16,115 bases of DNA from Pseudomonadota bacterium (GCA_023443095.1 JAEZVV010000182.1:1-16115), one strand, 5' to 3'; shown: positions 8,949 to 16,028, counted from the stretch's first letter. Program-made: numbers and translations. Notes: generated by a model from the sequence alone, not told the origin.

Positions 8949-9272
8949 TTAGACCTTGAAAGACTCGCCGCAGCCGCAGCGGTTCTTCTCGTTCGGGTTG
9001 TTGAACTTGAAGCCTTCGTTCAAACCCTCGCGCACGAAATCGAGCTCGGTGCCGTCGATGTAGACCAGACTCTTGGGGTCGACCAGAACGGTCACGCCGT
9101 GCGACTCGAAGGTCTGGTCGTCGGGCTCGGCCGCGTCGGCGAACTCAAGCTTGTACGCCATGCCGGAGCAGCCGGTGGTGCGAACGCCAAGGCGCAAACC
9201 GACCCCCTTGCCGCGGCGGGCGATGAAGCTGGAGACGTGTTGTGCCGCACGTTCGGTCAAAGTCACAGCCAT
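8949..9272 (-). CDS. iscA: IscA, A-type Fe-S carrier
   Basis: 107 aa A-type carrier that receives and passes on Fe-S clusters or iron. The three ligand cysteines are Cys35 (TTGCSGMAY), Cys99 and Cys101 (NRCGCGESF), at the same positions as in E. coli IscA. The ATG at 9272 is 17 nt after the iscU stop, with a good Shine-Dalgarno GGGAG about 9 nt upstream. The context within isc distinguishes it from ErpA or SufA. Confidence 0.96.
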   Translation of the reverse strand: MAVTLTERAAQHVSSFIARRGKGVGLRLGVRTTGCSGMAYKLEFADAAEPDDQTFESHGVTVLVDPKSLVYIDGTELDFVREGLNEGFKFNNPNEKNRCGCGESFKV

Positions 9273-9289
9273 TCTTGATCTCCCAGTCC

Positions 9290-9694
9290 TTAAGCCGCGC
9301 TCGCCTGATCCGGCACCGTCTGCTTCTTGCGATAGTCGTCGATGGCAGCCTTGATGGCGTCTTCGGCGAGGATCGAACAGTGGATCTTGACCGGAGGCAG
9401 GGCCAGCTCCTCGGCGATCTGGGTGTTCTTGAGGTTCATCGCCTCATCGAGCGTCTTGCCCTTGACCCATTCGGTCACGAGCGAACTCGAGGCGATCGCC
9501 GAGCCGCAGCCGTAGGTCTTGAACTTGGCGTCTTCGATCACGCCGGCCTCGTTGACTTTGATCTGCAGCTTCATCACGTCGCCGCAGGCGGGGGCGCCGA
9601 CCATGCCGGTGCCGACCGAGTCGTCACCCTTGTCGAAGGCGCCGACGTTGCGGGGGTTCTCGTAGTGATCGATGAGCTTGTCGCTGTATGACAT
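9290..9694 (-). CDS. iscU: IscU, Fe-S cluster scaffold
   Basis: 134 aa scaffold on which clusters are built from IscS sulfur and iron. The cluster ligands are Cys37 (APACGD, with Asp39), Cys63 (YGCGSA) and Cys106 (KIHCS). The HscA recognition motif LPPVK is at residues 99-103. The ATG at 9694 has a Shine-Dalgarno AGGAG 7 nt upstream and follows iscS by 30 nt. The C-terminus (KKQTVPDQASAA) is a few residues longer than in E. coli. Function is secure. Confidence 0.98.
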   Translation of the reverse strand: MSYSDKLIDHYENPRNVGAFDKGDDSVGTGMVGAPACGDVMKLQIKVNEAGVIEDAKFKTYGCGSAIASSSLVTEWVKGKTLDEAMNLKNTQIAEELALPPVKIHCSILAEDAIKAAIDDYRKKQTVPDQASAA

Positions 9695-9724
9695 GGCTGA
9701 CTCCTGGAATCTCTCTGCGGGCGC

Positions 9725-10933
9725 TCAGTGAGCGGCCCATTGAACCGCGTTGAGGTCGACGCCTTCCTTGTGCATTTCCCACAGCGGCGACATCTCGCGC
9801 AGCTTGGCGACCTTGGACTTGAGCAGGTTGACGGCGTAATCGACTTCCTCGACCGTGGTGAAGCGGCCCAGGGTGAACCGGATTGAGCTGTGGGCCAGCT
9901 CGTCGTTGCGGCCCAGCGCGCGCAACACGTAGCTGGGTTCGAGGCTGGCCGAGGTGCAGGCCGAACCCGACGACACCGCGATGTCCTTGATCGCCATGAT
10001 CAGGCTTTCACCCTCGACGAAATTGAAGCTGACGTTGAGGTTGTGCGGGACGCGGCGCTCCATGTCGCCGTTGAGGTAGACCTCTTCGATCTCGGACAGG
10101 CCCTGCCACAAGCGGTCACGCAGCATACGAATGCGCTCGCATTCGGCCCCCATCTCTTCGCGGGCGAGGCGGAAGGCTTCGCCCATGCCGACGATCTGAT
10201 GCGTAGGCAGGGTGCCGGAACGCAGGCCGCGCTCATGGCCACCGCCGTGCATCTGGGCTTCGAGCCGCACGCGCGGCTTGCGGCGAACGTACAGGGCGCC
10301 GATGCCCTTGGGGCCGTAGACCTTGTGTGCGGAGAGGCTGAGAAGATCGATCTTGAGCACGTTCATGTCGATCAAGACCTTGCCCGGGGCCTGGGTCGCG
10401 TCGCAGTGGAAGACGATGCCGCGGGCGCGGCACATCTCGCCGATCGCAGCCACATCCTGGATCACGCCGATCTCGTTGTTGACGAGCATGACCGAGACCA
10501 CGGTGGTGTCGGGCCGCAACGCAGCCTCGAGCTTGGCCAGGTCGAGCAGCCCGTTTTCCTCGACGTTGAGGTAGGTGACCTCGAACCCTTCCCGCTCGAG
10601 CTCGCGCATGGTGTCGAGCACGGCCTTATGTTCGGTTTTGACGGTAACGAGGTGCTTGCCCTTGTCTTTGTAGAAATGCGCCGCGCCCTTGATCGCGAGG
10701 TTGTCGCTTTCGGTAGCGCCGGAGGTCCAGATGATCTCGCGCGGATCGGCGTTGATCAGCTTGGCGACTTCCTCGCGGGCGTTCTCGACCGCTTTTTCGG
10801 CCTCCCAGCCATAAGCATGGCTGCGCGAGGCCGGGTTGCCAAAACGCTGGCCCAGCCAAGGCACCATGGCGTCGACCACACGCGGATCAACCGGGGTGGT
10901 GGCGGAATAATCGAGATAAATGGGCAGTTGCAT
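9725..10933 (-). CDS. iscS: IscS, cysteine desulfurase
   Basis: 402 aa PLP enzyme that turns L-cysteine into alanine and a protein persulfide, feeding IscU and sulfur-modified tRNAs. Conserved marks are LDYSATTPVDPRV at the N-terminus, the TEHKAV histidine (about 102), the PLP lysine in SLSAHKVYG (about Lys204) and the mobile-loop cysteine in SSGSACTSAS (about Cys326). These run two residues behind E. coli numbering because of a 2-aa deletion near residue 30. The ATG at 10933 is chosen because the protein then starts MQLPIYLDYS like E. coli IscS, and CGGAG lies 8 nt upstream. An in-frame TTG at 10951 would overlap iscR and is unlikely. It follows iscR by 14 nt. Confidence 0.97.
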   Translation of the reverse strand: MQLPIYLDYSATTPVDPRVVDAMVPWLGQRFGNPASRSHAYGWEAEKAVENAREEVAKLINADPREIIWTSGATESDNLAIKGAAHFYKDKGKHLVTVKTEHKAVLDTMRELEREGFEVTYLNVEENGLLDLAKLEAALRPDTTVVSVMLVNNEIGVIQDVAAIGEMCRARGIVFHCDATQAPGKVLIDMNVLKIDLLSLSAHKVYGPKGIGALYVRRKPRVRLEAQMHGGGHERGLRSGTLPTHQIVGMGEAFRLAREEMGAECERIRMLRDRLWQGLSEIEEVYLNGDMERRVPHNLNVSFNFVEGESLIMAIKDIAVSSGSACTSASLEPSYVLRALGRNDELAHSSIRFTLGRFTTVEEVDYAVNLLKSKVAKLREMSPLWEMHKEGVDLNAVQWAAH

Positions 10934-10947
10934 GCCGGGTACTCCGA

Positions 10948-11463
10948 TCAAGGCAGGACCGGTGCGTCAGCACCGTCCTTGGCGCTGGCCTTGGAGGCAC
11001 GAGCGCGGTTCATGTGCATGACATTGACACCTGCCGACTGGCCGGACGCGGCCAACTTGCGCCGCTGTTCGTCGACCAGGTCTTGCAGGTTTACCGAATC
11101 CAGAAACTCGACCATCTTGGCATTGAGCGCCGCCCACAGATCGTGGGTCATGCAGCGCTGCTCGTCCCTGCAGTTCTCGCGCCCGCCGCACTGGGTGGCG
11201 TCGAGCGGCTCGTCGACGGCATAGATGATGTCGGCCACGGTGATCTCGCGCGCAGCGCGACCGAGCGAATACCCGCCGCCGGGTCCGCGGGTGCTTTCAA
11301 CCAGTTGATGCCGACGCAGCTTGCCAAACAGCTGCTCCAGATAGGACAGCGAAATCTGCTGGCGCTGACTGATCCCGGCCAGAGTCACCGGCCCGGCGTG
11401 GTCGCGCAGGCCGAGGTCTATCATGGCGGTAACGGCAAAACGTCCTTTGGTGGTGAGTCTCAT
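10948..11463 (-). CDS. iscR: IscR, Rrf2-family [2Fe-2S] repressor of the isc operon
   Basis: 171 aa. A winged-helix DNA-binding N-terminus (MRLTTKGRFAVTAMIDL, then YLEQLFGKLR and GPGGGYSLGR) is followed by the cluster ligands Cys92, Cys98, Cys104 and His107 (QCGGRENCRDEQRCMTH), at exactly the E. coli positions. With its [2Fe-2S] cluster IscR represses its own operon; apo-IscR acts on other promoters. The ATG at 11463 has the Shine-Dalgarno GGAGG (11470-11474) 6 nt upstream. The frame stays open further upstream but that part would run through the promoter. The C-terminal tail is long and rich in Ala, Ser and Lys. Two operator-like sites cover its promoter, consistent with autorepression. Confidence 0.97.
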   Translation of the reverse strand: MRLTTKGRFAVTAMIDLGLRDHAGPVTLAGISQRQQISLSYLEQLFGKLRRHQLVESTRGPGGGYSLGRAAREITVADIIYAVDEPLDATQCGGRENCRDEQRCMTHDLWAALNAKMVEFLDSVNLQDLVDEQRRKLAASGQSAGVNVMHMNRARASKASAKDGADAPVLP

Positions 11464-11519
11464 TGGCAGCCTCCGGGTCGCGGTCCGGACAACCAAAACG
11501 GTGCGCCGGCTCGACAATA

Positions 11520-11544
11520 ATTCCCGATTTATTTTGTCGGGAAT
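11520..11544 (-). promoter_or_regulatory. IscR type 1-like operator, promoter-proximal
   Basis: Inverted repeat with arms AATTCCCGA (11519-11527) and TCGGGAATT (11537-11545) separated by an A/T-rich centre. By hand alignment about 20 of 25 positions fit the E. coli IscR type 1 consensus. It covers the end of the -10 element and the likely transcription start, so occupancy should block iscR transcription. Confidence 0.7.
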
Positions 11545-11571
11545 TCTACAATTCCCGACAAAATTAGTCAA
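11543..11571 (-). promoter_or_regulatory. isc operon sigma-70 promoter
   Basis: Read on the minus strand: -35 TTGACT (11566-11571), 17-nt spacer, -10 TAGAAT (11543-11548), close to consensus. The expected start is near 11536, giving a leader of about 73 nt to the iscR ATG. The stretch is clearly AT-rich against the GC-rich surroundings and is embedded in two IscR-like sites. Confidence 0.8.
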
Positions 11572-11575
11572 CCAA
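11551..11575 (-). promoter_or_regulatory. IscR type 1-like operator over the -35 region
   Basis: Minus strand reads GGTTGACTAATTTTGTCGGG in its core. By hand alignment about 21 of 25 positions fit the E. coli IscR type 1 consensus. It overlaps the -35 hexamer and spacer, and its centre is 31 nt from that of the neighbouring site, about three helical turns, placing both on one DNA face. Confidence 0.7.
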
Positions 11576-11591
11576 ACAAGCCCTCGGTCTA

Positions 11592-11631
11592 ATGAATAAC
11601 GGCGCACTCGCGGGAGCGCGCCGTCGTTCAT
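11592..11631 (-). terminator. Long hairpin between the phosphatase gene and isc promoter
   Basis: Two 18-nt arms (11592-11609 and 11614-11631) around a 4-nt loop. As minus-strand RNA it has one C-A mismatch and two G-U pairs. It begins 10 nt after the phosphatase stop, so it probably ends that transcript before the isc promoter. The descending arm ends in ATTCATTAGA, not a proper U-tract, so efficiency is uncertain. Confidence 0.6.
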
Positions 11632-11641
11632 CAACCGCGCC

Positions 11642-12130
11642 TCAGGCCGCCGCGTACATCGAGGCACGCTTGCGCACGACCTCGAGCAGCCCCTGGCAAG
11701 CGTCTTCGACGTAGTCGAGCACGGTGTTGAAGCCCTCGTTGCCGCCGTAATACGGGTCCGGCACGGTGGCCGCGTCGAACTCGCTGGCAAAACGCATCAG
11801 CAGATGCAGCTTGTGCTTGTATTGCCGCGGGCATTGCTGTTGCATAGCCGAGAGGTTCTCCCAGTCCATCGCGAGGATGTAGTCGTAGTCGCGATAGTCG
11901 TCGGCCGTAATCTGGCGCGCGCGCAGGTCGGCCAGTTCGTAGCCACGCTTGCGCCCTGCCAGTTGGGCGCGCACATCGGGCGCTTCACCCACGTGATAAC
12001 CATGTGTGCCGGCGGAATCGACCTTGACCGTGTCGCTTAGGCCAACGTCACGCACCATCTTGCGGAACACACCCTCTGCCGTGGGGGAACGGCAGATATT
12101 GCCCATGCAAACAAACAGCACTTTAGTCAT
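11642..12130 (-). CDS. Low-molecular-weight protein-tyrosine phosphatase
   Basis: 162 aa cytoplasmic phosphatase. The P-loop CX5R(S/T) is CMGNICRS with the nucleophile Cys8, Arg14 and Ser15. The general acid sits in DPYYGG at Asp125. Length and order match the LMW-PTP family (about 150-160 aa). The start ATG at 12130 is set by the family N-terminus (MTKVLFVCMGNICRS). The frame is open upstream but that part is GC-rich intergenic sequence. AAGG-type purines lie upstream. In bacteria such enzymes often act with tyrosine kinases of polysaccharide export, but none is present here, and a gene like this upstream of iscR is common in betaproteobacteria. The physiological substrate is unknown. Confidence 0.95.
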   Translation of the reverse strand: MTKVLFVCMGNICRSPTAEGVFRKMVRDVGLSDTVKVDSAGTHGYHVGEAPDVRAQLAGRKRGYELADLRARQITADDYRDYDYILAMDWENLSAMQQQCPRQYKHKLHLLMRFASEFDAATVPDPYYGGNEGFNTVLDYVEDACQGLLEVVRKRASMYAAA

Positions 12131-12149
12131 CGCTACTTCGCCTTTCCTT

Positions 12150-12168
12150 CGGGCGGAACGGCCGCCCG
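12150..12168 (-). promoter_or_regulatory. GC hairpin in the leader of the phosphatase gene
   Basis: CGGGCGG (12150-12156) pairs with CCGCCCG (12162-12168) around a 5-nt loop, 19 nt before the phosphatase ATG. No U-run follows. Function is inferred at best: RNA stability or readthrough control from uvrB. Confidence 0.45.
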
Positions 12169-12175
12169 GATCTGC

Positions 12176-12202
12176 CGGCTGCCCCCTGCGGAGCGGCAGC
12201 CG
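12176..12202 (-). promoter_or_regulatory. Second GC hairpin in the uvrB-phosphatase gap
   Basis: CGGCTGCC (12176-12183) pairs with GGCAGCCG (12195-12202) around an 11-nt loop, 7 nt from the neighbouring hairpin. The rest of the 193-nt gap holds a weak bulged stem at 12278-12297 shortly after the uvrB stop. I see no strong promoter for the phosphatase gene. Confidence 0.45.
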
Positions 12203-12323
12203 TAACAAGCTGGTTCTAGTACAAGCAACGCTCGAGCGACCTTTTGGAAGGACCGCACCAACGATGCCAAGTTCATCGGAGTAAATCGTTTCACTCCAGC
12301 CCGGACTAACCCGGACCCGGGCC

Positions 12324-14372
12324 TCAAGCGGCCCTGTCGCGCACCAAGGGCGCGACCTTTCCCGCGGCACCGAACACCTGCTGCTTCAGCAGGGCAAGCT
12401 GATCGCGCATACGCGCTGCCTTCTCGAACTCGAGGTTCTTGGCATGCTCGAACATCTGCTTTTCGAGCCGCTTGATCTCGCGCGCCACGTCTTTTTCGCT
12501 CATCACCTCATAGTCGCCGCCGGCGGCCTGAGTCTCGGCCGGTCGGGCCGAGGGGTCGTACACACCGTCGATGAGGTCACGCACTTCCTTTTTCACCCCG
12601 CGCGGCACGATTCCGTGCTCGGCGTTGAACGCCTGCTGCTTGACTCGCCTCCGCTCGGTCTCATCGAGCGCGCGCCGCATCGAATCGGTAATGCGATCCG
12701 CGTAGAGGATCGCGCTGCCGTTCAGATTGCGCGCCGCCCGCCCGATGGTCTGAATCAAGGATCGCTCGGAACGCAAGAATCCTTCCTTGTCTGCGTCAAG
12801 AATCGCCACCAGCGAAACCTCAGGGATATCCAAGCCTTCGCGCAGCAAGTTGATTCCGACCAGAACGTCGAACACGCCGGTCCGCAGGTCGCGGATGATC
12901 TCGACACGCTCGACCGTGTCGATATCCGAGTGAAGGTATCGCACCTTGACGCCGTGGTCGCTCAGGAATTCCGTGAGGTCTTCGGACATTCTTTTGGTCA
13001 GCGTGGTGACCAGGACACGATCCCCCTGCGCCACCCTGGTTCGAATCTCGGACAGGACGTCGTCGACCTGGGTGCGCGCGGGGCGTACTTCCACCATGGG
13101 GTCTACCAGGCCGGTCGGGCGCACCACCTGTTCGACAACCTGCGCCGAATGTTCGAGTTCGAACGCGGCCGGCGTGGCCGACACGAAGATGCAGCGGCGC
13201 ATCTTGCGCTCGAACTCGTCAAACCGCAGCGGACGGTTATCGAGCGCCGACGGCAGGCGAAAGCCGAAGTCGACCAGAGTTTCCTTGCGCGAACGGTCGC
13301 CGCGGTACATGCCGCCCAACTGCCCGATCATGACGTGAGACTCGTCGAGGATCATCAAGGCGTCGGCAGGCAGGTAATCGATCAGCGTCGGCGGCGGCTC
13401 GCCCGGCAAACCGCCCGACAGATGGCGCGAATAGTTTTCGATGCCCTTGCAGAAACCCAGTTCGTTGAGCATCTCGAGGTCGAAACGGGTGCGCTGCTCG
13501 AGCCGCTGTGCCTCGACCAGCTTGCCGGCGGCGAGCAGTTCGGCGCGGCGCTCCTTCAGTTCCTCCTTGATCGCTTCGATCGCGCGCAGCACGTCGGCGC
13601 GCGGCGTCACGTAGTGCGACGAGGGATACACCGTGAAACGGGGAACCTTCTGCTGAATCCGGCCGGTGAGCGGGTCGAAGAGCTGGATCGACTCGAGCTC
13701 GTCGTCGAAAAGTTCGAGCCTTACCGCCAGCTCGGCGTGTTCGGCCGGGAAGATGTCGATCGTGTCGCCGCGCACACGGAAAGTGCCGCGCGAAAACTCG
13801 GTCTCGTTGCGGCTGTATTGCATACGAATCAGCTGCGCAATCAGGTCGCGCTGGCCGACCCGGTCGCCAGCGCGCACGATCATGCGCATTTCCGTATACG
13901 ACTCGGGCTTGCCGATACCGTAGATCGCACTCACGGTGGCGACGATGATGGTGTCGCGCCGCTCAAGCACGCTTTTGGTCGCCGACAGCCGCATCTGCTC
14001 GATGTGCTCGTTGATTGCCGAGTCTTTCTCAATGAACAGGTCGCGCGAGGGCACGTAGGCCTCGGGCTGGTAGTAGTCGTAATACGAAACGAAGTATTCG
14101 ACCGCGTTGTTCGGGAAGAACTCGCGCATCTCGGAATAAAGCTGCGCGGCGAGCGTCTTGTTGGGCGCCAGAACGATCGCCGGCACGCCTTGCTGGGCGA
14201 TCACGTTGGCCATCGTGTAAGTTTTGCCCGAGCCCGTCACCCCCAAGAGCGTCTGGAATACCAGTCCGTCGCTCAAGCCTTCTGAAAGGCGGGCGATCGC
14301 GGCCGGCTGGTCTCCCGCAGGGGGAAACGGCTGGTTCAGCTCAAACGGGGAATTGGGAAAAGTGACGACCAT
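12324..14372 (-). CDS. uvrB: UvrB, excinuclease ABC subunit B
   Basis: 682 aa damage-verifying helicase-like subunit of nucleotide excision repair; it takes over from UvrA, then recruits UvrC. The Walker A motif is GVTGSGKT (44-51). The beta-hairpin that clamps DNA contains YYDYYQPEAY (97-106). The Walker B/DExx motif is ILDESH (341-346). The C-terminal helicase motifs are GINLLREGLDIPEVSLVAI and QTIGRAARN. A UVR domain (about 637-672, EIKRLEKQMFEHAKNLEFEKAARMRDQL) mediates contact with UvrC. The ATG at 14372 gives the family N-terminus MVVTFPNSPFELNQPFPPAGDQP, but no good Shine-Dalgarno precedes it. No LexA-type CTGT-N8-ACAG box is apparent upstream. Confidence 0.98.
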   Translation of the reverse strand: MVVTFPNSPFELNQPFPPAGDQPAAIARLSEGLSDGLVFQTLLGVTGSGKTYTMANVIAQQGVPAIVLAPNKTLAAQLYSEMREFFPNNAVEYFVSYYDYYQPEAYVPSRDLFIEKDSAINEHIEQMRLSATKSVLERRDTIIVATVSAIYGIGKPESYTEMRMIVRAGDRVGQRDLIAQLIRMQYSRNETEFSRGTFRVRGDTIDIFPAEHAELAVRLELFDDELESIQLFDPLTGRIQQKVPRFTVYPSSHYVTPRADVLRAIEAIKEELKERRAELLAAGKLVEAQRLEQRTRFDLEMLNELGFCKGIENYSRHLSGGLPGEPPPTLIDYLPADALMILDESHVMIGQLGGMYRGDRSRKETLVDFGFRLPSALDNRPLRFDEFERKMRRCIFVSATPAAFELEHSAQVVEQVVRPTGLVDPMVEVRPARTQVDDVLSEIRTRVAQGDRVLVTTLTKRMSEDLTEFLSDHGVKVRYLHSDIDTVERVEIIRDLRTGVFDVLVGINLLREGLDIPEVSLVAILDADKEGFLRSERSLIQTIGRAARNLNGSAILYADRITDSMRRALDETERRRVKQQAFNAEHGIVPRGVKKEVRDLIDGVYDPSARPAETQAAGGDYEVMSEKDVAREIKRLEKQMFEHAKNLEFEKAARMRDQLALLKQQVFGAAGKVAPLVRDRAA

Positions 14373-14393
14373 TGCTGCGTCGCAAAGAAGCTT

Positions 14394-14399
14394 TTTATA
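14394..14399 (-). promoter_or_regulatory. Possible -10 element for uvrB
   Basis: Minus strand TATAAA lies 21 nt before the uvrB ATG, in a short A/T-rich patch. No good -35 hexamer is found at the right distance. It would give a very short leader. Weak support. Confidence 0.3.
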
Positions 14400-14528
14400 G
14401 TAGCACCGCCCCCCTCAAAGACCTAGCTTTTTTCTCTGGCAATAAGCAAAAGCGATGGGGAATCAAGCGAGTAAGCCGGTGCATGAACACTTGGCCGGTC
14501 CGCCACCCCGGGGCAACGTGGCCTTGAC

Positions 14529-14545
14529 CAAGTTCCTGCAACTTG
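14529..14545. promoter_or_regulatory. Inverted repeat in the uvrB/aminotransferase divergent region
   Basis: CAAGTT (14529-14534) and AACTTG (14540-14545) with a 5-nt centre, 17 nt in all, an operator-like dyad. It lies just after a TTGACC (14524-14529) that could serve as a plus-strand -35. The protein that would bind is unknown. Confidence 0.3.
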
Positions 14546-14571
14546 ATCTGAATGGTCGTTGACGCCCCCTT

Positions 14572-14588
14572 TTGCCGCGTCGCGGCAA
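14572..14588. promoter_or_regulatory. Near-perfect 8-bp palindrome upstream of the aminotransferase gene
   Basis: TTGCCGCG, one central T, then CGCGGCAA: a 17-nt dyad 83 nt before the chosen aminotransferase ATG. The one-base centre is too tight for an RNA hairpin, so a dimeric DNA-binding regulator is the better guess. The remaining divergent region (14373-14671) shows only weak promoter-like elements, such as GTGCTAAT near 14596, and no credible gene. Confidence 0.4.
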
Positions 14589-14671
14589 TCCCTTGTGCTA
14601 ATTTCTGGCACCCAGTAGTCGTGGCTTTGCGGCCCGCTTGACGCGGTCCGTGAGCCCTTTTGAGCCCGCCG

Positions 14672-15874
14672 ATGACCGCACCTCTCTTCTCCGCCGTCGA
14701 ACTCGCCCCGCGCGACCCGATTCTTGGCCTCAACGAGGCCTACCACGCCGACCACCGCAGCCACAAGGTCAACCTTGGTGTTGGCGTCTACTTCACCGAC
14801 GAAGGCCGGATCCCGCTGCTGCGGGCCGTCCATGCAGCAGAAGAGAAACTTGCCGCCGAAGCCTCGCCCCGCGGTTACCTGCCGATCGAAGGCCTGGCCG
14901 CTTACGACACGGCGGTGCAGACGCTCCTGCTGGGCGCCGACTCGCCCCTGATCGCCGACGGCCGCGTCGTCACCGCCCAGGCCCTGGGCGGCACCGGCGC
15001 CCTCAAGATCGGCGCCGATTTCCTCAAGCGCCTGTTGCCCAACGCCCAAGTCGCCATCAGCGACCCGAGCTGGGAAAACCACCGCGCTCTGTTCGAGAGC
15101 GCCGGCTTCGAGGTCGTCAGCTACCCCTATTACGATGCCGCCACCCAGAGCGTGGACTTCGACGCGATGCTCGCCGCGCTGCGCGCGCTGGCGCCGCGCA
15201 CGATCGTCGTTCTGCATGCCTGCTGCCACAACCCGACCGGCCTCGACATCAGCGACGAGCAATGGGCGCAAGTGGTCGAGGTCGCCCGCGAACGCGAACT
15301 GGTGCCCTTCCTCGACATCGCCTACCAGGGATTTGGGGCCGGCATCGCGCCCGACGCCTCGGCGGTACGCCTCTTCGCCCAGGCCGGCCTGGCGTTTTTC
15401 GTCTCCAGCTCGTTTTCGAAGTCGTTTTCGCTCTACGGTGAACGAGTCGGCGCGCTCACTGTGATCGACGGCAGCCGCGATGAATCGGCGCGCGTGATGA
15501 GCCAGCTGAAGCGTGTGATCCGCACCAACTACTCGAACCCGCCGACCCATGGCGGCAAGGTCGTCGCCACCGTGCTCAACGACCCGCAGGCTCGCGCTAC
15601 GTGGGAAGAGGAACTCGGACAGATGCGCGACCGCATCAAGCTGATGCGCAGCGGACTGGTCGAACGCCTGCACGCCAAGGGCGTGGAGCGTGATTTCTCC
15701 TTCATCCTGCGCCAGCGCGGCATGTTCTCGTATTCCGGCCTGAGCGCCCAGCAGGTCGAACGCCTGCAGCACGATTACGGCATTTACGCCGTCAAGACCG
15801 GTCGCATCTGCGTTGCCGCGCTGAACTCGCGCAACCTCGACTACGTCGCGGACTCGATCGCCGCGATTCTGTGA
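14672..15874 (+). CDS. tyrB: Class I aromatic/aspartate aminotransferase, TyrB-like
   Basis: 400 aa PLP enzyme that moves amino groups between aromatic amino acids or aspartate and 2-oxoglutarate, the last step of Phe/Tyr synthesis. The PLP lysine is Lys250 in SFSKSFSLYGERVG, closer to E. coli TyrB than AspC. Other marks are LHACCHNPTG (Asn187), DIAYQGF (Asp215, Tyr218), Arg258, YSNPPTHGG and the substrate-carboxylate arginine in KTGRICVAAL (Arg378). The ATG at 14672 begins MTAPLFSAVELAPRDPILGL as in family members; an in-frame TTG at 14660 is less likely. The upstream Shine-Dalgarno is weak. It is divergent from uvrB. Whether it prefers aromatic substrates or aspartate is not settled by sequence. 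Confidence 0.9.
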   Translation: MTAPLFSAVELAPRDPILGLNEAYHADHRSHKVNLGVGVYFTDEGRIPLLRAVHAAEEKLAAEASPRGYLPIEGLAAYDTAVQTLLLGADSPLIADGRVVTAQALGGTGALKIGADFLKRLLPNAQVAISDPSWENHRALFESAGFEVVSYPYYDAATQSVDFDAMLAALRALAPRTIVVLHACCHNPTGLDISDEQWAQVVEVARERELVPFLDIAYQGFGAGIAPDASAVRLFAQAGLAFFVSSSFSKSFSLYGERVGALTVIDGSRDESARVMSQLKRVIRTNYSNPPTHGGKVVATVLNDPQARATWEEELGQMRDRIKLMRSGLVERLHAKGVERDFSFILRQRGMFSYSGLSAQQVERLQHDYGIYAVKTGRICVAALNSRNLDYVADSIAAIL

Positions 15875-15891
15875 TCGGGGATTTCTAGCAA

Positions 15892-15922
15892 GGCTGCGCC
15901 GCCCAGTTTGCGCGGCGCAGCC
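15892..15922 (+). terminator. 11-bp hairpin after the aminotransferase gene
   Basis: GGCTGCGCCGC (15892-15902) pairs perfectly with GCGGCGCAGCC (15912-15922) around a 9-nt loop, 17 nt after the stop. No U-run follows. It probably marks the 3' end of the aminotransferase mRNA. Its loop and descending arm overlap the proposed -35 of the tRNA promoter. Confidence 0.55.
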
Positions 15923-15936
15923 CTCGCCGTTATACT
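15908..15936 (+). promoter_or_regulatory. Promoter of the tRNA-Asn genes
   Basis: -35 TTGCGC (15908-15913), 17-nt spacer, -10 TATACT (15931-15936), with expected start near 15943, about 10 nt before the mature tRNA 5' end. The -10 is good and the -35 moderate. Confidence 0.55.
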
Positions 15937-15952
15937 TCCGCTTCTGTGTTTT

Positions 15953-16028
15953 TCCCCGATAGCTCAGTCGGTAGAGCGACGGACTGTTAATCCGCAGGTC
16001 CCTGGTTCGAGTCCAGGTCGGGGAGCCA
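15953..16028 (+). tRNA. tRNA-Asn (GTT), complete with encoded CCA
   Basis: 76 nt cloverleaf: acceptor TCCCCGA / TCGGGGA, D-arm GCTC...GAGC, anticodon arm ACGGA-CTGTTAA-TCCGC with anticodon GTT at 15986-15988, T-arm CCTGG-TTCGAGT-CCAGG, discriminator G and encoded CCA (16026-16028). The top anticodon-stem pair (27-43) is A-C, a mismatch; all other stems pair fully. Reads AAC and AAU codons. Confidence 0.98.

Noticed and set aside
10934..10951. TTG start giving IscS six extra residues
   Set aside because: It would overlap the iscR stop. The ATG at 10933 has a Shine-Dalgarno sequence and gives the family N-terminus.
11464..11790. Upstream extension of the iscR frame
   Set aside because: The extension runs through the AT-rich promoter and operators and into the phosphatase gene; IscR proteins start at MRLTTKGRF.
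12131..12370. Upstream extension of the phosphatase frame
   Set aside because: The extra 80 codons cover intergenic hairpins and the uvrB end, and no family member has such an extension.
12444..14285. Long open frame opposite uvrB (613 codons)
   Set aside because: Antisense shadow of uvrB with no domain or ribosome site.
14487..14529. Possible leader peptide in the divergent region (14 codons, from ATG near 14483)
   Set aside because: No run of aromatic codons, no ribosome site and no attenuator-like alternative hairpins, so it does not look like an aminotransferase leader peptide.
14660..14671. TTG start for the aminotransferase
   Set aside because: The ATG four codons later matches the usual N-terminus, and the TTG has no better ribosome site.
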